DNA from: Clostridia bacterium
Lineage (GTDB): Bacteria; Bacillota; Clostridia; Oscillospirales; CAG-272
DNA length: 64,000 nt
Assembly (NCBI GenBank): GCA_017503325.1
Contig: JAFVTI010000029.1
Coordinates: 124,001 to 188,000, forward strand
Reading direction: 5' to 3'
Shown one piece after another: positions 25,699 through 33,879 of the stretch. Under the pieces are notes generated by a model. It saw only the letters and a list, made by a program, of their open reading frames with translations. It made no database searches and was not told the DNA's origin. The position numbers and the translations under genes are program-made. Each line of letters opens with the position of its first letter. Position 1 is the stretch's first letter.

Positions 25699-26289
25699 TT
25701 ATGCAAACAGATTGTCCACGATGCCGCTAAAGCCCATGAACGCAAGGGAGATAAACGATGCCGCGATCAGCGTAATGGCAATCCCCTTGAAGGGTGCGGG
25801 CACCTTGCTTTCATCGATCCTGGAGCGCATGCCCGAGAACAGGACCATTGCCAGCAAAAATCCAAGGCCGCAGCCAAGCGAGCTGACCATCGCTTCAATG
25901 AAATTGTATCCGTCGGTAATATTGTTGATCGCAACGCCGAGTACAGCACAGTTTGTAGTGATCAGAGGCAGATACACGCCAAGGCCCTTATGAAGCGAAG
26001 GAGATACCTTCTTCAAGAAGAGCTCCAGCATCTGCACAAGTGCTGCGATGACCAGAATAAAGATGATGGTCTGCAGGTAGCCAAGGCCAAGCTTATCCAG
26101 TACGAAATACTGAATGGGCCAGGTAAATGCGGTTGCAAGCAGCATCACTGCAGTAACCGAGATACCCATACCTGTTGCCTGATCCAGCTTTTTGGAAACG
26201 CCCAGGAACGGACAAATACCAAGGAAGCGGCTGAGCACGTAGTTATTGACCAGCACGGAGGACATCAGAATAATGATCAATGTTTTCAT
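25699..26289 (-). CDS. rnfA: Rnf complex subunit RnfA
   Basis: 196 residues with six membrane helices. Family sequence includes VLSRFLGICPFLGVS (with the conserved Cys), GLGVYLPLITTNCAVLG and LGCGLGFLLA. RnfA and RnfE form an inverted-topology pair that carries a membrane-buried [2Fe-2S] cluster. Start overlaps the rnfE stop (ATGA). Confidence 0.96.
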   Translation of the reverse strand: MKTLIIILMSSVLVNNYVLSRFLGICPFLGVSKKLDQATGMGISVTAVMLLATAFTWPIQYFVLDKLGLGYLQTIIFILVIAALVQMLELFLKKVSPSLHKGLGVYLPLITTNCAVLGVAINNITDGYNFIEAMVSSLGCGLGFLLAMVLFSGMRSRIDESKVPAPFKGIAITLIAASFISLAFMGFSGIVDNLFA

Positions 26290-26987
26290 TGAGCCTGCTC
26301 CTCCTTTACTTCAGTATTGCAAGCACCGCTTGCCGTACAGTGCCCTGCAGAGGGACATCCTGCACACGAAAAGCTCTTCTTCAGAGGAGCCTTGCCGCGC
26401 GTGATGACAAATACCAACGCGATCAACAGGCCGTATACCAGCATACCGCCGGGAGCCTTGGTCATGATCTCGATCTTGAAGGGCTCCATGAACGGGATCG
26501 GGATGCCTGCAAAGCTCGCGTTGCCCAGCACCTCACGGACAGTGGACATTGCAACAAGTGCGAGTGTAAAGCCGATACCCATGCCAAGACCGTCAAGCGC
26601 AGACTTGCCAACAGAATTCTTACCTGCGAACATCTCGGCTCTGCCAAGTATGATGCAGTTTACGGTAATGAGGGCAAGGTAAACACCCAGCATATCGTAA
26701 AGTGCCGGGAAATATGCATGCACGATCATTTCCACAATGGTCACAAAGCCTGCAATGATCACAATATAGCAAGGAATACGAACGGTTTCGGGGATGATCT
26801 TGCGAAGCAGCGAGATCAGCATATTGGAGCAAACAAGTACGGTCAAAGCAGCAATACCCATGCCAAATGCGCCTACGACGTTGGTGGTGGTGGCAAGCGT
26901 CGGACAAGTACCGAGGATCAGCACCAGCACGGGGTTTTCTTTGATGATACCCTTGAGCAGAATGCCCAGATTGCTGTTATTCTTCAT
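26286..26987 (-). CDS. rnfE: Rnf complex subunit RnfE
   Basis: 233 residues from ATG 26987 (GGAGG at 8 nt; a GTG three codons upstream would overlap that box). Six membrane helices; ENPVLVLILGTCPTLA and YLALITVNCIILGRAE are the paired Cys-containing segments homologous to RnfA. The C-terminal tail (CAGCPSAGHCTASGAC) is Cys-rich and unusual, and might bind metal. Overlaps rnfG by 11 nt. Confidence 0.95.
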   Translation of the reverse strand: MKNNSNLGILLKGIIKENPVLVLILGTCPTLATTTNVVGAFGMGIAALTVLVCSNMLISLLRKIIPETVRIPCYIVIIAGFVTIVEMIVHAYFPALYDMLGVYLALITVNCIILGRAEMFAGKNSVGKSALDGLGMGIGFTLALVAMSTVREVLGNASFAGIPIPFMEPFKIEIMTKAPGGMLVYGLLIALVFVITRGKAPLKKSFSCAGCPSAGHCTASGACNTEVKEEQAQ

Positions 26988-28161
26988 TTGCCACACCTCC
27001 TTCCAGAATCGCTACAGCCTCAAAGCAGCGCAGTATTGCCTGCTTATAGCCCTTTGTGGTCAGGGTCGCACCGGAAATACCCTCAACAGAGTCATAATCT
27101 GCCTGCGTTTTTCCGTCAAACTGACCGTAGAATTTCTCATCGGCACAAACTGAACCGATATTGTCGGTCTCCTTCTGAGAAACCGTCAGAGTATCAATGA
27201 TCTTGCCCTGGGGCGTCATGGATACGCGAATGAAGATATATTCGCCGGATGCGGGATGATACTCGTCACCGCCGGTGATGCCGTAGCCTGCACCCTTGAC
27301 CTCCAGGACGTAGTTGCCCGTTGCCGTCTTGGATACGGATACGATATTCTTGTGAATGCCTTCATATGCAGTCAGATCCACGGGCGTCTGCTCGGACGCT
27401 GTAATGATCTGCATCTGTGCTTCCAGCTTTGCAGCAAGTGCTGTGTCATCAGTCAGCGCCTTACCGGTCTCATCGATCCCGACAAAGGTCTCTCCGACTA
27501 CGCAAACGCTTCCCTTTCCGTTATCAGCGGTATAGACAGCGTCAATGCCCTCAATCACTTCAACGATAAAGAGCTTGGTAAACTTGCCTTCGCCTGCAGG
27601 CAGCGCTGCTGCGAGGTTGTCTGCAAGAATCTCTTCCTCAGTACGAATATCCACCGAGCCGCCGGCCAGAATGATGGCTGCATTGATCGCATCGTTAACG
27701 GCATTCTTGTATGCCTGCGTGGTCTTGGTAGCACCCGAAATGGTCTCGACAGCCGCTACCTGCTCGGCATTCTTATCGGTGAAGTTTTCGCCGTAAGTCT
27801 TTTCCTTACCAAGTGTTTCGGTCGAGGACAGGCACTTGGCTCCGCTGATAGTGCCATCAGCTCTGACACCGCAGATGATCACGAAATCCGAGCCGTAGCC
27901 CGTAGTGGTCAGCTGAATGACAAATCCGCCGCCCTCTTCCTTGTGCGCCTGGGTAACGGTTGCAGGAAGCTCGTAAGCGGAGATATCCACTTGCTCAAAA
28001 TTCTTGCCCTCGGGCATAACCTCAAGCAATGCAGCGTTTGCAGCTGCGTTCTGATTTTCTTGAATGATGGGTGCGGTAATGCTGTTGACAAGTGCCAGCA
28101 GAACCGTCATAACGGTACAAATTCCTACGAGAACGATAATAGACTTGATTGAGCTTTTCAT
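26977..28161 (-). CDS. rnfG: RnfG with duplicated FMN-binding domain
   Basis: 394 residues, about twice the usual RnfG (~200). One N-terminal membrane helix (7-30) is followed by two FMN_bind modules. Each ends in an ApbE flavinylation motif: ETISGATKTT (~residue 145) and EGISGATLTT (~residue 370). The threonine of SGAT receives FMN by a phosphoester bond. Two covalent flavins would lengthen the electron wire on the outer face. Start overlaps the rnfD stop (ATGA). Confidence 0.95.
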   Translation of the reverse strand: MKSSIKSIIVLVGICTVMTVLLALVNSITAPIIQENQNAAANAALLEVMPEGKNFEQVDISAYELPATVTQAHKEEGGGFVIQLTTTGYGSDFVIICGVRADGTISGAKCLSSTETLGKEKTYGENFTDKNAEQVAAVETISGATKTTQAYKNAVNDAINAAIILAGGSVDIRTEEEILADNLAAALPAGEGKFTKLFIVEVIEGIDAVYTADNGKGSVCVVGETFVGIDETGKALTDDTALAAKLEAQMQIITASEQTPVDLTAYEGIHKNIVSVSKTATGNYVLEVKGAGYGITGGDEYHPASGEYIFIRVSMTPQGKIIDTLTVSQKETDNIGSVCADEKFYGQFDGKTQADYDSVEGISGATLTTKGYKQAILRCFEAVAILEGGVANEE

Positions 28162-29108
28162 GCCTTCTTACCTCCCGCTACCAGAATTTTGTGCCTTGTC
28201 CAGGAGTCGATATAAGGATTCAGGATATTCATCAGCAGGATCGCGAAGGACACGCCCTCGGGATACGTACCGAAATATCTGATCAGGAACGTGATCATAC
28301 CCGCGCCAAACGCGAAAATGATCTTCCCCCAAGCGGTCGAGGGTGAGGTCACGTAATCGGTTGCCATAAAGATCGCGCCCAAAAACAGACCGCCCGAGAG
28401 CGTCATGGTCAGCGCCATCATCACGTCAAAGCCCTCCATAAACAGGCTTGCAACGAATACGGTACCGATAAATACGACGGGAATATGCCATGTAATGACC
28501 TTGCGAACCAGTAAGTACACAAAACCGATCAACAACGCCAGCACGCAGACCTCACCGATCGCACCGCCGCGCAGACCAAGGAAGAGATCCATGATCGAGG
28601 GCAGCTGCTCTGCGGTCTCAACACTCAGAGGCGTTGCCGAGGAAACGGTATCCACGACAACAGGCAGGCCGACCTTAGCCATCGAGCCGAATGCGATCAG
28701 CATGAATACGCGGGCTGCGATCGCGGGATTGACCACGTTACAGCCAATGCCGCCAAACAGGAACTTGACTACGATGATGGCAAACAGCGAGCCGATGACA
28801 CATTGGAAAATCGTGATACCGAGATTCTGTTCCACCACGGGCAGGTTGAGTGCCAGCAAAAGACCTGTCACGGCAGCACTCAGATCTCCAACAGTTTGCC
28901 TTCTCTTGGTAATCAGGTTGAACAGTGCTTCAAAGCCAACGCAGCTGGCGACACACGCAGCGATGATGATCAAAGACTTCCAGCCGAAGATGATCGCACC
29001 TGCGATTGTGGTGGGCAGCAACGCGATCAGCACGTCCAGCATGATGCGTCTTGTGGAATTGCCGCTGTGAATATGAGGAGATACGGCAAGCTTTACCTGA
29101 TTGCTCAT
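28158..29108 (-). CDS. rnfD: Rnf complex subunit RnfD
   Basis: 316 residues with about nine membrane helices. The NqrB/RnfD family is seen in SPHIHSGNSTRRIMLDVLIALLP, NPAIAARVFM, VSSATPL-containing flavinylation site (DTVSSATPLS, a T-FMN acceptor), and TDYVTSPSTAWGKIIF. It forms the ion-translocating membrane core. Overlaps rnfC stop (ATGA). Confidence 0.95.
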   Translation of the reverse strand: MSNQVKLAVSPHIHSGNSTRRIMLDVLIALLPTTIAGAIIFGWKSLIIIAACVASCVGFEALFNLITKRRQTVGDLSAAVTGLLLALNLPVVEQNLGITIFQCVIGSLFAIIVVKFLFGGIGCNVVNPAIAARVFMLIAFGSMAKVGLPVVVDTVSSATPLSVETAEQLPSIMDLFLGLRGGAIGEVCVLALLIGFVYLLVRKVITWHIPVVFIGTVFVASLFMEGFDVMMALTMTLSGGLFLGAIFMATDYVTSPSTAWGKIIFAFGAGMITFLIRYFGTYPEGVSFAILLMNILNPYIDSWTRHKILVAGGKKA

Positions 29109-30427
29109 GACTTACTCTCCTCCTTTGCTTTTTCTTCTCTCAAGAATATCTTTGCCAATTTATTGGTCTGTACCAAGGGACGGTTTGCAGGACATACGAA
29201 GCTGCAGCAGCCGCATTCCATGCAGCCGTTGACAAGCAGCTTGTCAAGTGCCTCTGCATCCTTTTTGTCGTAGGCCCTCAGAATTTCTGCGGGAGCCAGG
29301 CCAAACGGACAGGTGTTGGTGCACTTACCGCAGCGAATGCAAGCGGTGGTTTCGGGAAGCTTTGCTTCCTTCTCACTCAGCGCAAGAATCGCGTTGGTGT
29401 TTTTCATGATCGGTGCCTCTGCATTCGGCACGGTAATACCCATCATGGGTCCGCCGTAGATCAGCTTTGCGGGCTGTGCAGTCAGTCCTCCGCAATAGTC
29501 AAATACGTCCTGTATGGAAGTGCCGATGGGTACGATCACAATGCCCGGCTTTTTTACGGTAGCGCCATCCACGGTCACGCACTTGTTGACCAGCGGCATA
29601 CCCGTCTGCAGATAACTGCCGATCGCAGCAAGCGTTGTGCAGTTGATCACGATGCAGCCCACGTCAATGGGCAGCTTACCCACGGGAATCATGCGTCCGA
29701 TTGCCTTATATACAAGCACCTTTTCACCGCCCTGGGGATACTGGGTGGGCAGCACCTTAACGGTGAAGTTGCAGCAATCCTTGACCTGCTCGCCAAGCTG
29801 CTTCATGCAATCAATCGCCTTTTTCTTATTGGCCTCAATACCGATGATCACGTTCTTGATACCATAGTGCGCGCTGATTGCACGCAACGCATATGCCATA
29901 TCCTCACTTCTGTTCTCCATGGTGTAGGAGTCGCTGGTCACGTAGGGCTCGCATTCTGCGCCATTAATGATCAGATATTCCACCTTGGAAGGATCTACGT
30001 TGAATTTGACGTGTGTCGGGAATCCGGCACCGCCAAGACCAACCACGCCACTCTCGCGGATCGCATCAAGCAGCTGCTCGCGGCTGCTTACAGCGGGTGC
30101 GGTAAGCGCAGGATCCGGTGTCATTTCGCCGTCCGACTCAATGACAACGGCAGCACAAGATGAACCGTTGGATAATAAAAAGTCTTTGATCTTGGTCACC
30201 TTACCCGAAACAGAGGAATAAACGGGAGAGCTGACAGCGCCGTCAGCTTCGCCGATTTTTGTTCCGACGCAAACCGGATCCCCTACCTTAACGCAAGGAC
30301 GAGCTGGCTTTCCTATGTGCATGGACATAGGAATGGTGACACTTTTCACCTCTGTCATATATTCGACAGGGGTGTCCTTGGTGTGCTTTCTATGGGGGAC
30401 TTGTACCCCACGTAAAGAAATCGCCAT
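29105..30427 (-). CDS. rnfC: Rnf complex subunit RnfC
   Basis: 440 residues from ATG 30427; AGGCGG is ~9 nt upstream and the protein then begins with the canonical FxGG-like start (MAISLRGVQVPHRKHTKD). It contains a Complex1_51K-like flavin/NADH domain (GLGGAGFPTHVKF, INGAECEPY, GPMMG) and two ferredoxin motifs, CIRCGKCTNTCP and CMECGCCSFVCP. It is the peripheral NADH-oxidoreductase subunit that reduces NAD+ with ferredoxin electrons. First gene of the operon. Confidence 0.96.
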   Translation of the reverse strand: MAISLRGVQVPHRKHTKDTPVEYMTEVKSVTIPMSMHIGKPARPCVKVGDPVCVGTKIGEADGAVSSPVYSSVSGKVTKIKDFLLSNGSSCAAVVIESDGEMTPDPALTAPAVSSREQLLDAIRESGVVGLGGAGFPTHVKFNVDPSKVEYLIINGAECEPYVTSDSYTMENRSEDMAYALRAISAHYGIKNVIIGIEANKKKAIDCMKQLGEQVKDCCNFTVKVLPTQYPQGGEKVLVYKAIGRMIPVGKLPIDVGCIVINCTTLAAIGSYLQTGMPLVNKCVTVDGATVKKPGIVIVPIGTSIQDVFDYCGGLTAQPAKLIYGGPMMGITVPNAEAPIMKNTNAILALSEKEAKLPETTACIRCGKCTNTCPFGLAPAEILRAYDKKDAEALDKLLVNGCMECGCCSFVCPANRPLVQTNKLAKIFLREEKAKEESKS

Positions 30428-30510
30428 GATATTGACCGCCTTTCTTTTTAATAGAAAAAGCAAGACTTGTAGATTTTCACACAAGCCTGCTAATACTGAT
30501 ATCTCATAAT

Positions 30511-30539
30511 ATTATAACTTCTTTTGATAGTTTTGTCAA
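30511..30539 (-). promoter_or_regulatory. Perfect consensus promoter of the rnf operon
   Basis: TTGACA (30534-30539), 17 bp, TATAAT (30511-30516) on the minus strand. The ~75-nt leader contains a small imperfect hairpin (CTTGT/ACAAG near 30465-30485) but no recognised riboswitch. Confidence 0.9.
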
Positions 30540-30634
30540 GACGCAAGTCGGGATTATTTATGCAATTTTATTTGTTTTATCGCAGTTTTCGTTACATTTT
30601 TAGTCATTTTGCTTCACATTTGGCACATAATGTA

Positions 30635-30663
30635 TTGATAACGCGAGAATTATCATATATAAT
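30635..30663 (+). promoter_or_regulatory. Promoter of the DUF1622 gene
   Basis: TTGATA (30635-30640), 17 bp, TATAAT (30658-30663), ~30 bp before the ATG. Confidence 0.85.
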
Positions 30664-30694
30664 GCAGTTAAAATCTATGCACAGGAGGAGCACT

Positions 30695-31060
30695 ATGAAC
30701 GTCATAGAAATTGCCATAGAGCACGGACTTCCCTACATCATCGCAATCCTTGAAATCATGGGCATCATCGTTGTTTTCTGGTCAGCTCTGGTGGCGTTCT
30801 GGCATTTCATCCAGAATGCGTTTATGAAAAAGAATCTGGATGTTCAGAATGGACTTGCCAAGGGACTTGCCACAGGTCTTGAATTCAAGATGGCAGCCGA
30901 AATTCTGAAGACGGTATTGGTCCGCAACATGGACGAGCTTTATATTCTCGGCGCTGTGATTCTTTTGCGCGCACTGCTCAGCATACTGATCCATTTTGAA
31001 ATGAAAAAAGGAACGGGAAGCAAGAAGAACAGCAGCGGAGAGCAAAACAAAGAAGAATGA
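30695..31060 (+). CDS. DUF1622 family membrane protein
   Basis: 121 residues from ATG 30695, with AGGAGGAG 4 nt upstream; the promoter lies inside any longer frame. Three membrane helices are visible (~12-37, ~68-88, ~90-105). GLATGLEFKMAAEILKTVLVR is the conserved central block of DUF1622. Function unknown. The tail is polar and Lys/Glu-rich. Confidence 0.85.
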   Translation: MNVIEIAIEHGLPYIIAILEIMGIIVVFWSALVAFWHFIQNAFMKKNLDVQNGLAKGLATGLEFKMAAEILKTVLVRNMDELYILGAVILLRALLSILIHFEMKKGTGSKKNSSGEQNKEE

Positions 31061-31064
31061 CCGC

Positions 31065-31097
31065 AAAGAGGTCCCCTTTTATGGGGACTTCTTTTTG
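31065..31097 (+). terminator. Terminator of the DUF1622 gene
   Basis: AAAGAGGTCCCC pairs with GGGGACTTCTTT (one G-U), loop TTTTAT, T-run after it. Confidence 0.85.
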
Positions 31098-31108
31098 TTT
31101 GAGATTCA

Positions 31109-31244
31109 GGGTAAGAGGACTTGAACCGTAAAAGCCAGGCATCATTTGATGCCTGGCTTTTGTCGAGCGCGAAGTTTATGTATTGCTAATTGTTTGGTAT
31201 GCAACGAGCTCGAAGGAATTTCTTCATTGCCTCTTACCCGCACC
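31109..31244 (-). repeat. tRNA-end-flanked structured repeat, copy 1
   Basis: About 136 bp. Its left end copies the T-arm/acceptor end of the neighbouring tRNA-Leu in minus orientation (GGTTCAAGTCCTCTTACCC, 31109-31127). Its right end copies the tRNA 3' end in plus orientation (CCTCTTACCCGCACCA, 31229-31244), so the unit has tRNA-derived inverted termini. Inside is a perfect 15-bp hairpin (31130-31161) and a CGAGCTCG palindrome (31205-31212). About 80 percent identical to copy 2, which starts 164 bp further on. I see no convincing gene in it. Confidence 0.8.
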
Positions 31245-31272
31245 AAAACAAAAGGGATGATCTTGCGATCTT

Positions 31273-31405
31273 ATGTAAGAGGACTTGAACCGTAAAAGAC
31301 AGGCATCATTTGATGCCTGTCTTTTGTCGAGCGCGGAGTTTGCTTTATTTTAACTGTTCGATATGCAACGAGCTCGAAGGAGTTCCTTCATAACCTCTTA
31401 CCCGC
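31273..31405 (-). repeat. tRNA-end-flanked structured repeat, copy 2
   Basis: Second tandem copy. The 15-bp hairpin (31293-31324) carries a C:G to A:T double substitution relative to copy 1, a compensatory change that keeps the pairing. The left tRNA-Leu-like end lacks the final CCC, and the right end reads CCTCTTACCCGC then GACA in place of the CACCA end. The unique spacer between the copies (31245-31272) holds nothing recognisable. Confidence 0.8.
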
Positions 31406-31412
31406 GACAAAA

Positions 31413-31446
31413 AGAAAACACCGAGGATTTTCCTCGGTGTTTCTTT
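31413..31446. terminator. Terminator of the tRNA-Leu transcript
   Basis: ACACCGAGGA / TCCTCGGTGT stem with a TTT loop, A- and T-runs on both sides. On the minus strand it immediately follows tRNA-Leu(CAG). Confidence 0.85.
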
Positions 31447-31447
31447 T

Positions 31448-31534
31448 TGGTGCGGGTAAGAGGACTTGAACCTCCACGAAGTTGCCCCCACTAGAACCTG
31501 AATCTAGCGCGTCTGCCAATTCCGCCATACCCGC
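31448..31534 (-). tRNA. tRNA-Leu (anticodon CAG)
   Basis: 87 nt with encoded CCA. Acceptor GCGGGTA pairs with TACCCGC; the anticodon stem CTAGA/TCTAG encloses loop TTCAGGT, giving CAG. It has a long class-II variable arm and a T-loop TTCAAGT. Co-transcribed with the upstream tRNA-Leu(GAG), 36 nt away. Confidence 0.96.
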
Positions 31535-31570
31535 ATATTACGGTACAAGGCTCACACCTCGTACCGTTTT

Positions 31571-31655
31571 TGGTGCGAGAAACGGGACTTGAACCCGTAC
31601 GGTGTGAACCACACGCCCCTCAAACGTGCGCGTCTGCCAGTTCCGCCACTCTCGC
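31571..31655 (-). tRNA. tRNA-Leu (anticodon GAG)
   Basis: 85 nt with encoded CCA. Acceptor GCGAGAG pairs with TTCTCGC; the anticodon loop TTGAGGG gives GAG; long variable arm. A GTAC-containing hairpin (ACGGTAC/GTACCGT, 31538-31567) lies in the spacer to the second tRNA-Leu, possibly a processing signal. Confidence 0.96.
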
Positions 31656-31693
31656 ATTCGCTGCCATTGGCTTGTTGACCGGCAACGAATAAT

Positions 31694-31721
31694 ATTATAC
31701 ACCTTTTTCGAAATTTGTCAA
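31694..31721 (-). promoter_or_regulatory. Promoter of the tRNA-Leu pair
   Basis: TTGACA (31716-31721), 16 bp, TATAAT (31694-31699) on the minus strand, about 38 bp before the first tRNA. Confidence 0.9.
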
Positions 31722-31783
31722 TACCTTTTTGCAAAGTTTTTTGAAAAATTTTGCAGTATATTTTTCACATCTGTAATTTCCTT

Positions 31784-32407
31784 TTACTGTAAGGGATTTT
31801 GCTGATCAGCGGGCTCTGAATCCTCCGTGCCGGCATATTCTTCCGCAGGCTGTACGTAGGTGGTTTTCTGCTGTCTTTCCTCGTAAAGTGCTTCCCTGTC
31901 CGCGTATCTTTTGAGCATACCGTAATACTGCGGGAAGCTCATGCAGAAGGTATAAATCCCTGCAAAGATCAGAAACGCTGCGATGAACAAAAGCACGCTG
32001 ACGTCCTTGGTGGCCATGGAGCATTCCGACGTATAGCCTGCTCCGTATTTCATCCAGCCCGCCAGGTACATCACGCCGCCCGTTGCCCACGGAGAAAATC
32101 CGAAAAGAAAGCCGACAAGAAAATGCACGCCCAAGGACATGGCGATCGCGGGGAAAATGATCCCCTTCTCATAAGATGCAAAATGATACCCTTCCCAGAA
32201 GGATACTGCAGACAGAATTGCAGCGCTCAGTATAATCGTAAAAAACAATCTGATCACGCTTGCCGCGTGCGTTTCCTCCAGCACGAAGATGGTATTGAGC
32301 CCGCGCATCAGAAAATCCGCGACAAGATAAGAGCCCATTGCTGCGATCGTGATCAAGGCAAGATATACGACGGCCAGAATCAGCCGCTCTGTCATTTTCT
32401 TACTCAC
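31784..32407 (-). CDS. Hypothetical membrane protein
   Basis: 207 residues, likely GTG start at 32407 that overlaps the upstream stop by 8 nt; the ribosome binding site (GGTGGG) is mediocre, and ATG 32395 is an alternative. Four or five membrane helices between residues 8 and 165 are followed by a polar Glu/Gln-rich cytosolic tail. I do not recognise it. Its coupling to the DUF1836 regulator suggests they respond to the same signal. Confidence 0.7.
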   Translation of the reverse strand: MSKKMTERLILAVVYLALITIAAMGSYLVADFLMRGLNTIFVLEETHAASVIRLFFTIILSAAILSAVSFWEGYHFASYEKGIIFPAIAMSLGVHFLVGFLFGFSPWATGGVMYLAGWMKYGAGYTSECSMATKDVSVLLFIAAFLIFAGIYTFCMSFPQYYGMLKRYADREALYEERQQKTTYVQPAEEYAGTEDSEPADQQNPLQ

Positions 32408-32987
32408 GGTTACCCACCAATTGATTGACCAGCTCGTCCGAGTGGTGCTTGATCAGCGTAGCGTAATATGCGACAACGATTGCCTCCAGCGCATCGGTCA
32501 GGCGTTCTCTTGCGCCCTCCATGACCTCGGTATAGCCCGCGGTCTGCTGCTCGATGACCTTGCGGATCGAGGAGAAGGAGCACTGATTCTGCTCTACAAG
32601 CGCATCCAGAATGCGGCAGATATAATCGTAGAGCACGCTGGCACGGATGATATCGTCGCTTGCGTCGTCCAAATCACCGTTGATATATTCCAGCATATAA
32701 GCGATCTTATCCAGCTGCATACAGGGGCGCAGCATATTGATGATCAGAATGTATGCCACCTGATCAATATTATACTTTTTCGACTTGGACAGCGGCACCC
32801 AGCCTCTCTTGGTCCAGTTCTGCAGGGTTGATCCGTCGATGCCCGAGATATCTCTGATCTGCGTCAGCATAACTCCGTCACTGATAAAGAATATTTTGGA
32901 GAGAAACTCCATACCGGTCAAACCATCCATATCTGCTCTGCGCAGCTTGGTACCCGGGATCAGCGAATCATGGATGTGTAAATTCAT
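32400..32987 (-). CDS. DUF1836-family DNA-binding protein
   Basis: 195 residues from ATG 32987 (GAGAGG at 6 nt). Residues ~35-75 form a MerR/HTH-like segment (MLTQIRDISGIDGSTLQNWTKRGWVPLSKSKKYNIDQVAYILIINML), as in DUF1836 proteins. These are small putative regulators in Firmicutes. A perfect palindrome lies between its own -35 and -10, suggesting autorepression. Confidence 0.82.
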   Translation of the reverse strand: MNLHIHDSLIPGTKLRRADMDGLTGMEFLSKIFFISDGVMLTQIRDISGIDGSTLQNWTKRGWVPLSKSKKYNIDQVAYILIINMLRPCMQLDKIAYMLEYINGDLDDASDDIIRASVLYDYICRILDALVEQNQCSFSSIRKVIEQQTAGYTEVMEGARERLTDALEAIVVAYYATLIKHHSDELVNQLVGNRE

Positions 32988-33016
32988 AGTCTTCCTCTCT
33001 TTCATATGATAACTTA

Positions 33017-33045
33017 ATTATATATGACAGTCATTTGATTGTCAA
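33017..33045 (-). promoter_or_regulatory. Consensus promoter with embedded operator for the DUF1836 gene
   Basis: TTGACA (33040-33045), 17 bp, TATAAT (33017-33022) on the minus strand. The spacer contains the palindrome ATGAC-A-GTCAT (33024-33034), positioned to occlude polymerase. Confidence 0.85.
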
Positions 33046-33114
33046 CCTTTTTTGATAAATTTCAGATAAAATTCATACAATGTTTTCAAGTGATCAAGAA
33101 CAGGAGCTGCTTCT

Positions 33115-33684
33115 ATGAAACTGAACATATCTGTCTCCCCCGCCACCCTTCTCTTACTATTCTGCATGATCGCCACCACACCGCCCGGGCAGCTGTGCGC
33201 ATGTCTGCTTGCAGCCTTACTGCACGAGCTCGGACATATCGCTGCTGCAAAGCTGCTTGGCATCAATCTTGCCGGTATGAAGCTTGACGTACTGGGCGCA
33301 CGGCTGAATACCGCCGGGAAATTATATTCCTATTCGTCTGTGATTCTCCTCTGCCTGGCAGGCCCCATGACAAATCTTTTATGCTTTGCCCTGGCGTTTC
33401 CCTTTTCCGGGGTACATAGCGCGGTATACGAATTCTGTTATTCCAGCCTTTCCTTATGCGTGCTCAATCTCATTCCCGTACAGGGCTTTGACGGCGGCAG
33501 AATCCTGCACGGGATCCTGGCCGGATTTTTACCGCCCAATCCGGCGGAGCGTATATGCACCGCTCTGAGCTTTGCAAGCATTCTGACGCTTTGGCTGCTC
33601 TCGGTATGGCTGCTTTTGCGCACATCCGGTGCACTGACGCTTTTCGTGTTCTCCTGTTGTCTGTTCGGCATGCTCTTTATCTGA
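33115..33684 (+). CDS. Site-2-protease family (M50) membrane metalloprotease
   Basis: 189 residues, CAGGAG 7 nt before ATG. Zinc ligands are HELGH (residue ~40) and Asp in LIPVQGFDGGRIL (~125), the two M50 signatures; five to six membrane helices. The compact, CBS-less form resembles SpoIVFB-type intramembrane proteases that cut membrane-bound regulators. No sporulation gene is adjacent, so the substrate is unknown. Confidence 0.85.
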   Translation: MKLNISVSPATLLLLFCMIATTPPGQLCACLLAALLHELGHIAAAKLLGINLAGMKLDVLGARLNTAGKLYSYSSVILLCLAGPMTNLLCFALAFPFSGVHSAVYEFCYSSLSLCVLNLIPVQGFDGGRILHGILAGFLPPNPAERICTALSFASILTLWLLSVWLLLRTSGALTLFVFSCCLFGMLFI

Positions 33685-33805
33685 CCGAAAAAGCGAGAAA
33701 AAACGAGAATTCGGGAGGATTTGAGAGAAAACGAAAGAAAATCAATACCTTTTGCAGGCCATTCACAGAATTTTCGTGATTTTTCAAAGATTTTTGCGAA
33801 ATCTA

Positions 33806-33834
33806 TTGCAATTTCCATACGAATCTGTTACAAT
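33806..33834 (+). promoter_or_regulatory. Promoter of potABCD
   Basis: TTGCAA (33806-33811), 17 bp, TACAAT (33829-33834). Confidence 0.75.
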
Positions 33835-33879
33835 AGTAATATTCTCTATATTTCTGTTCAAAAGGAGTATTGATGCAAA

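Noticed and set aside
31186..31391. Matching 13-codon mini-ORFs on the minus strand in both tRNA-flanked repeats (31186-31227 and 31350-31391)
   Set aside because: Length is conserved, but the differences are mostly at first and second codon positions and the AAGAGG is only 2 nt from ATG, so coding is unlikely.
31109..31405. A CRISPR array or tRNA pseudogenes in the tandem repeats
   Set aside because: Only two long units with a 164-bp period and no unique spacer pattern; they hold only tRNA 3' ends, without D-arm or anticodon stem.
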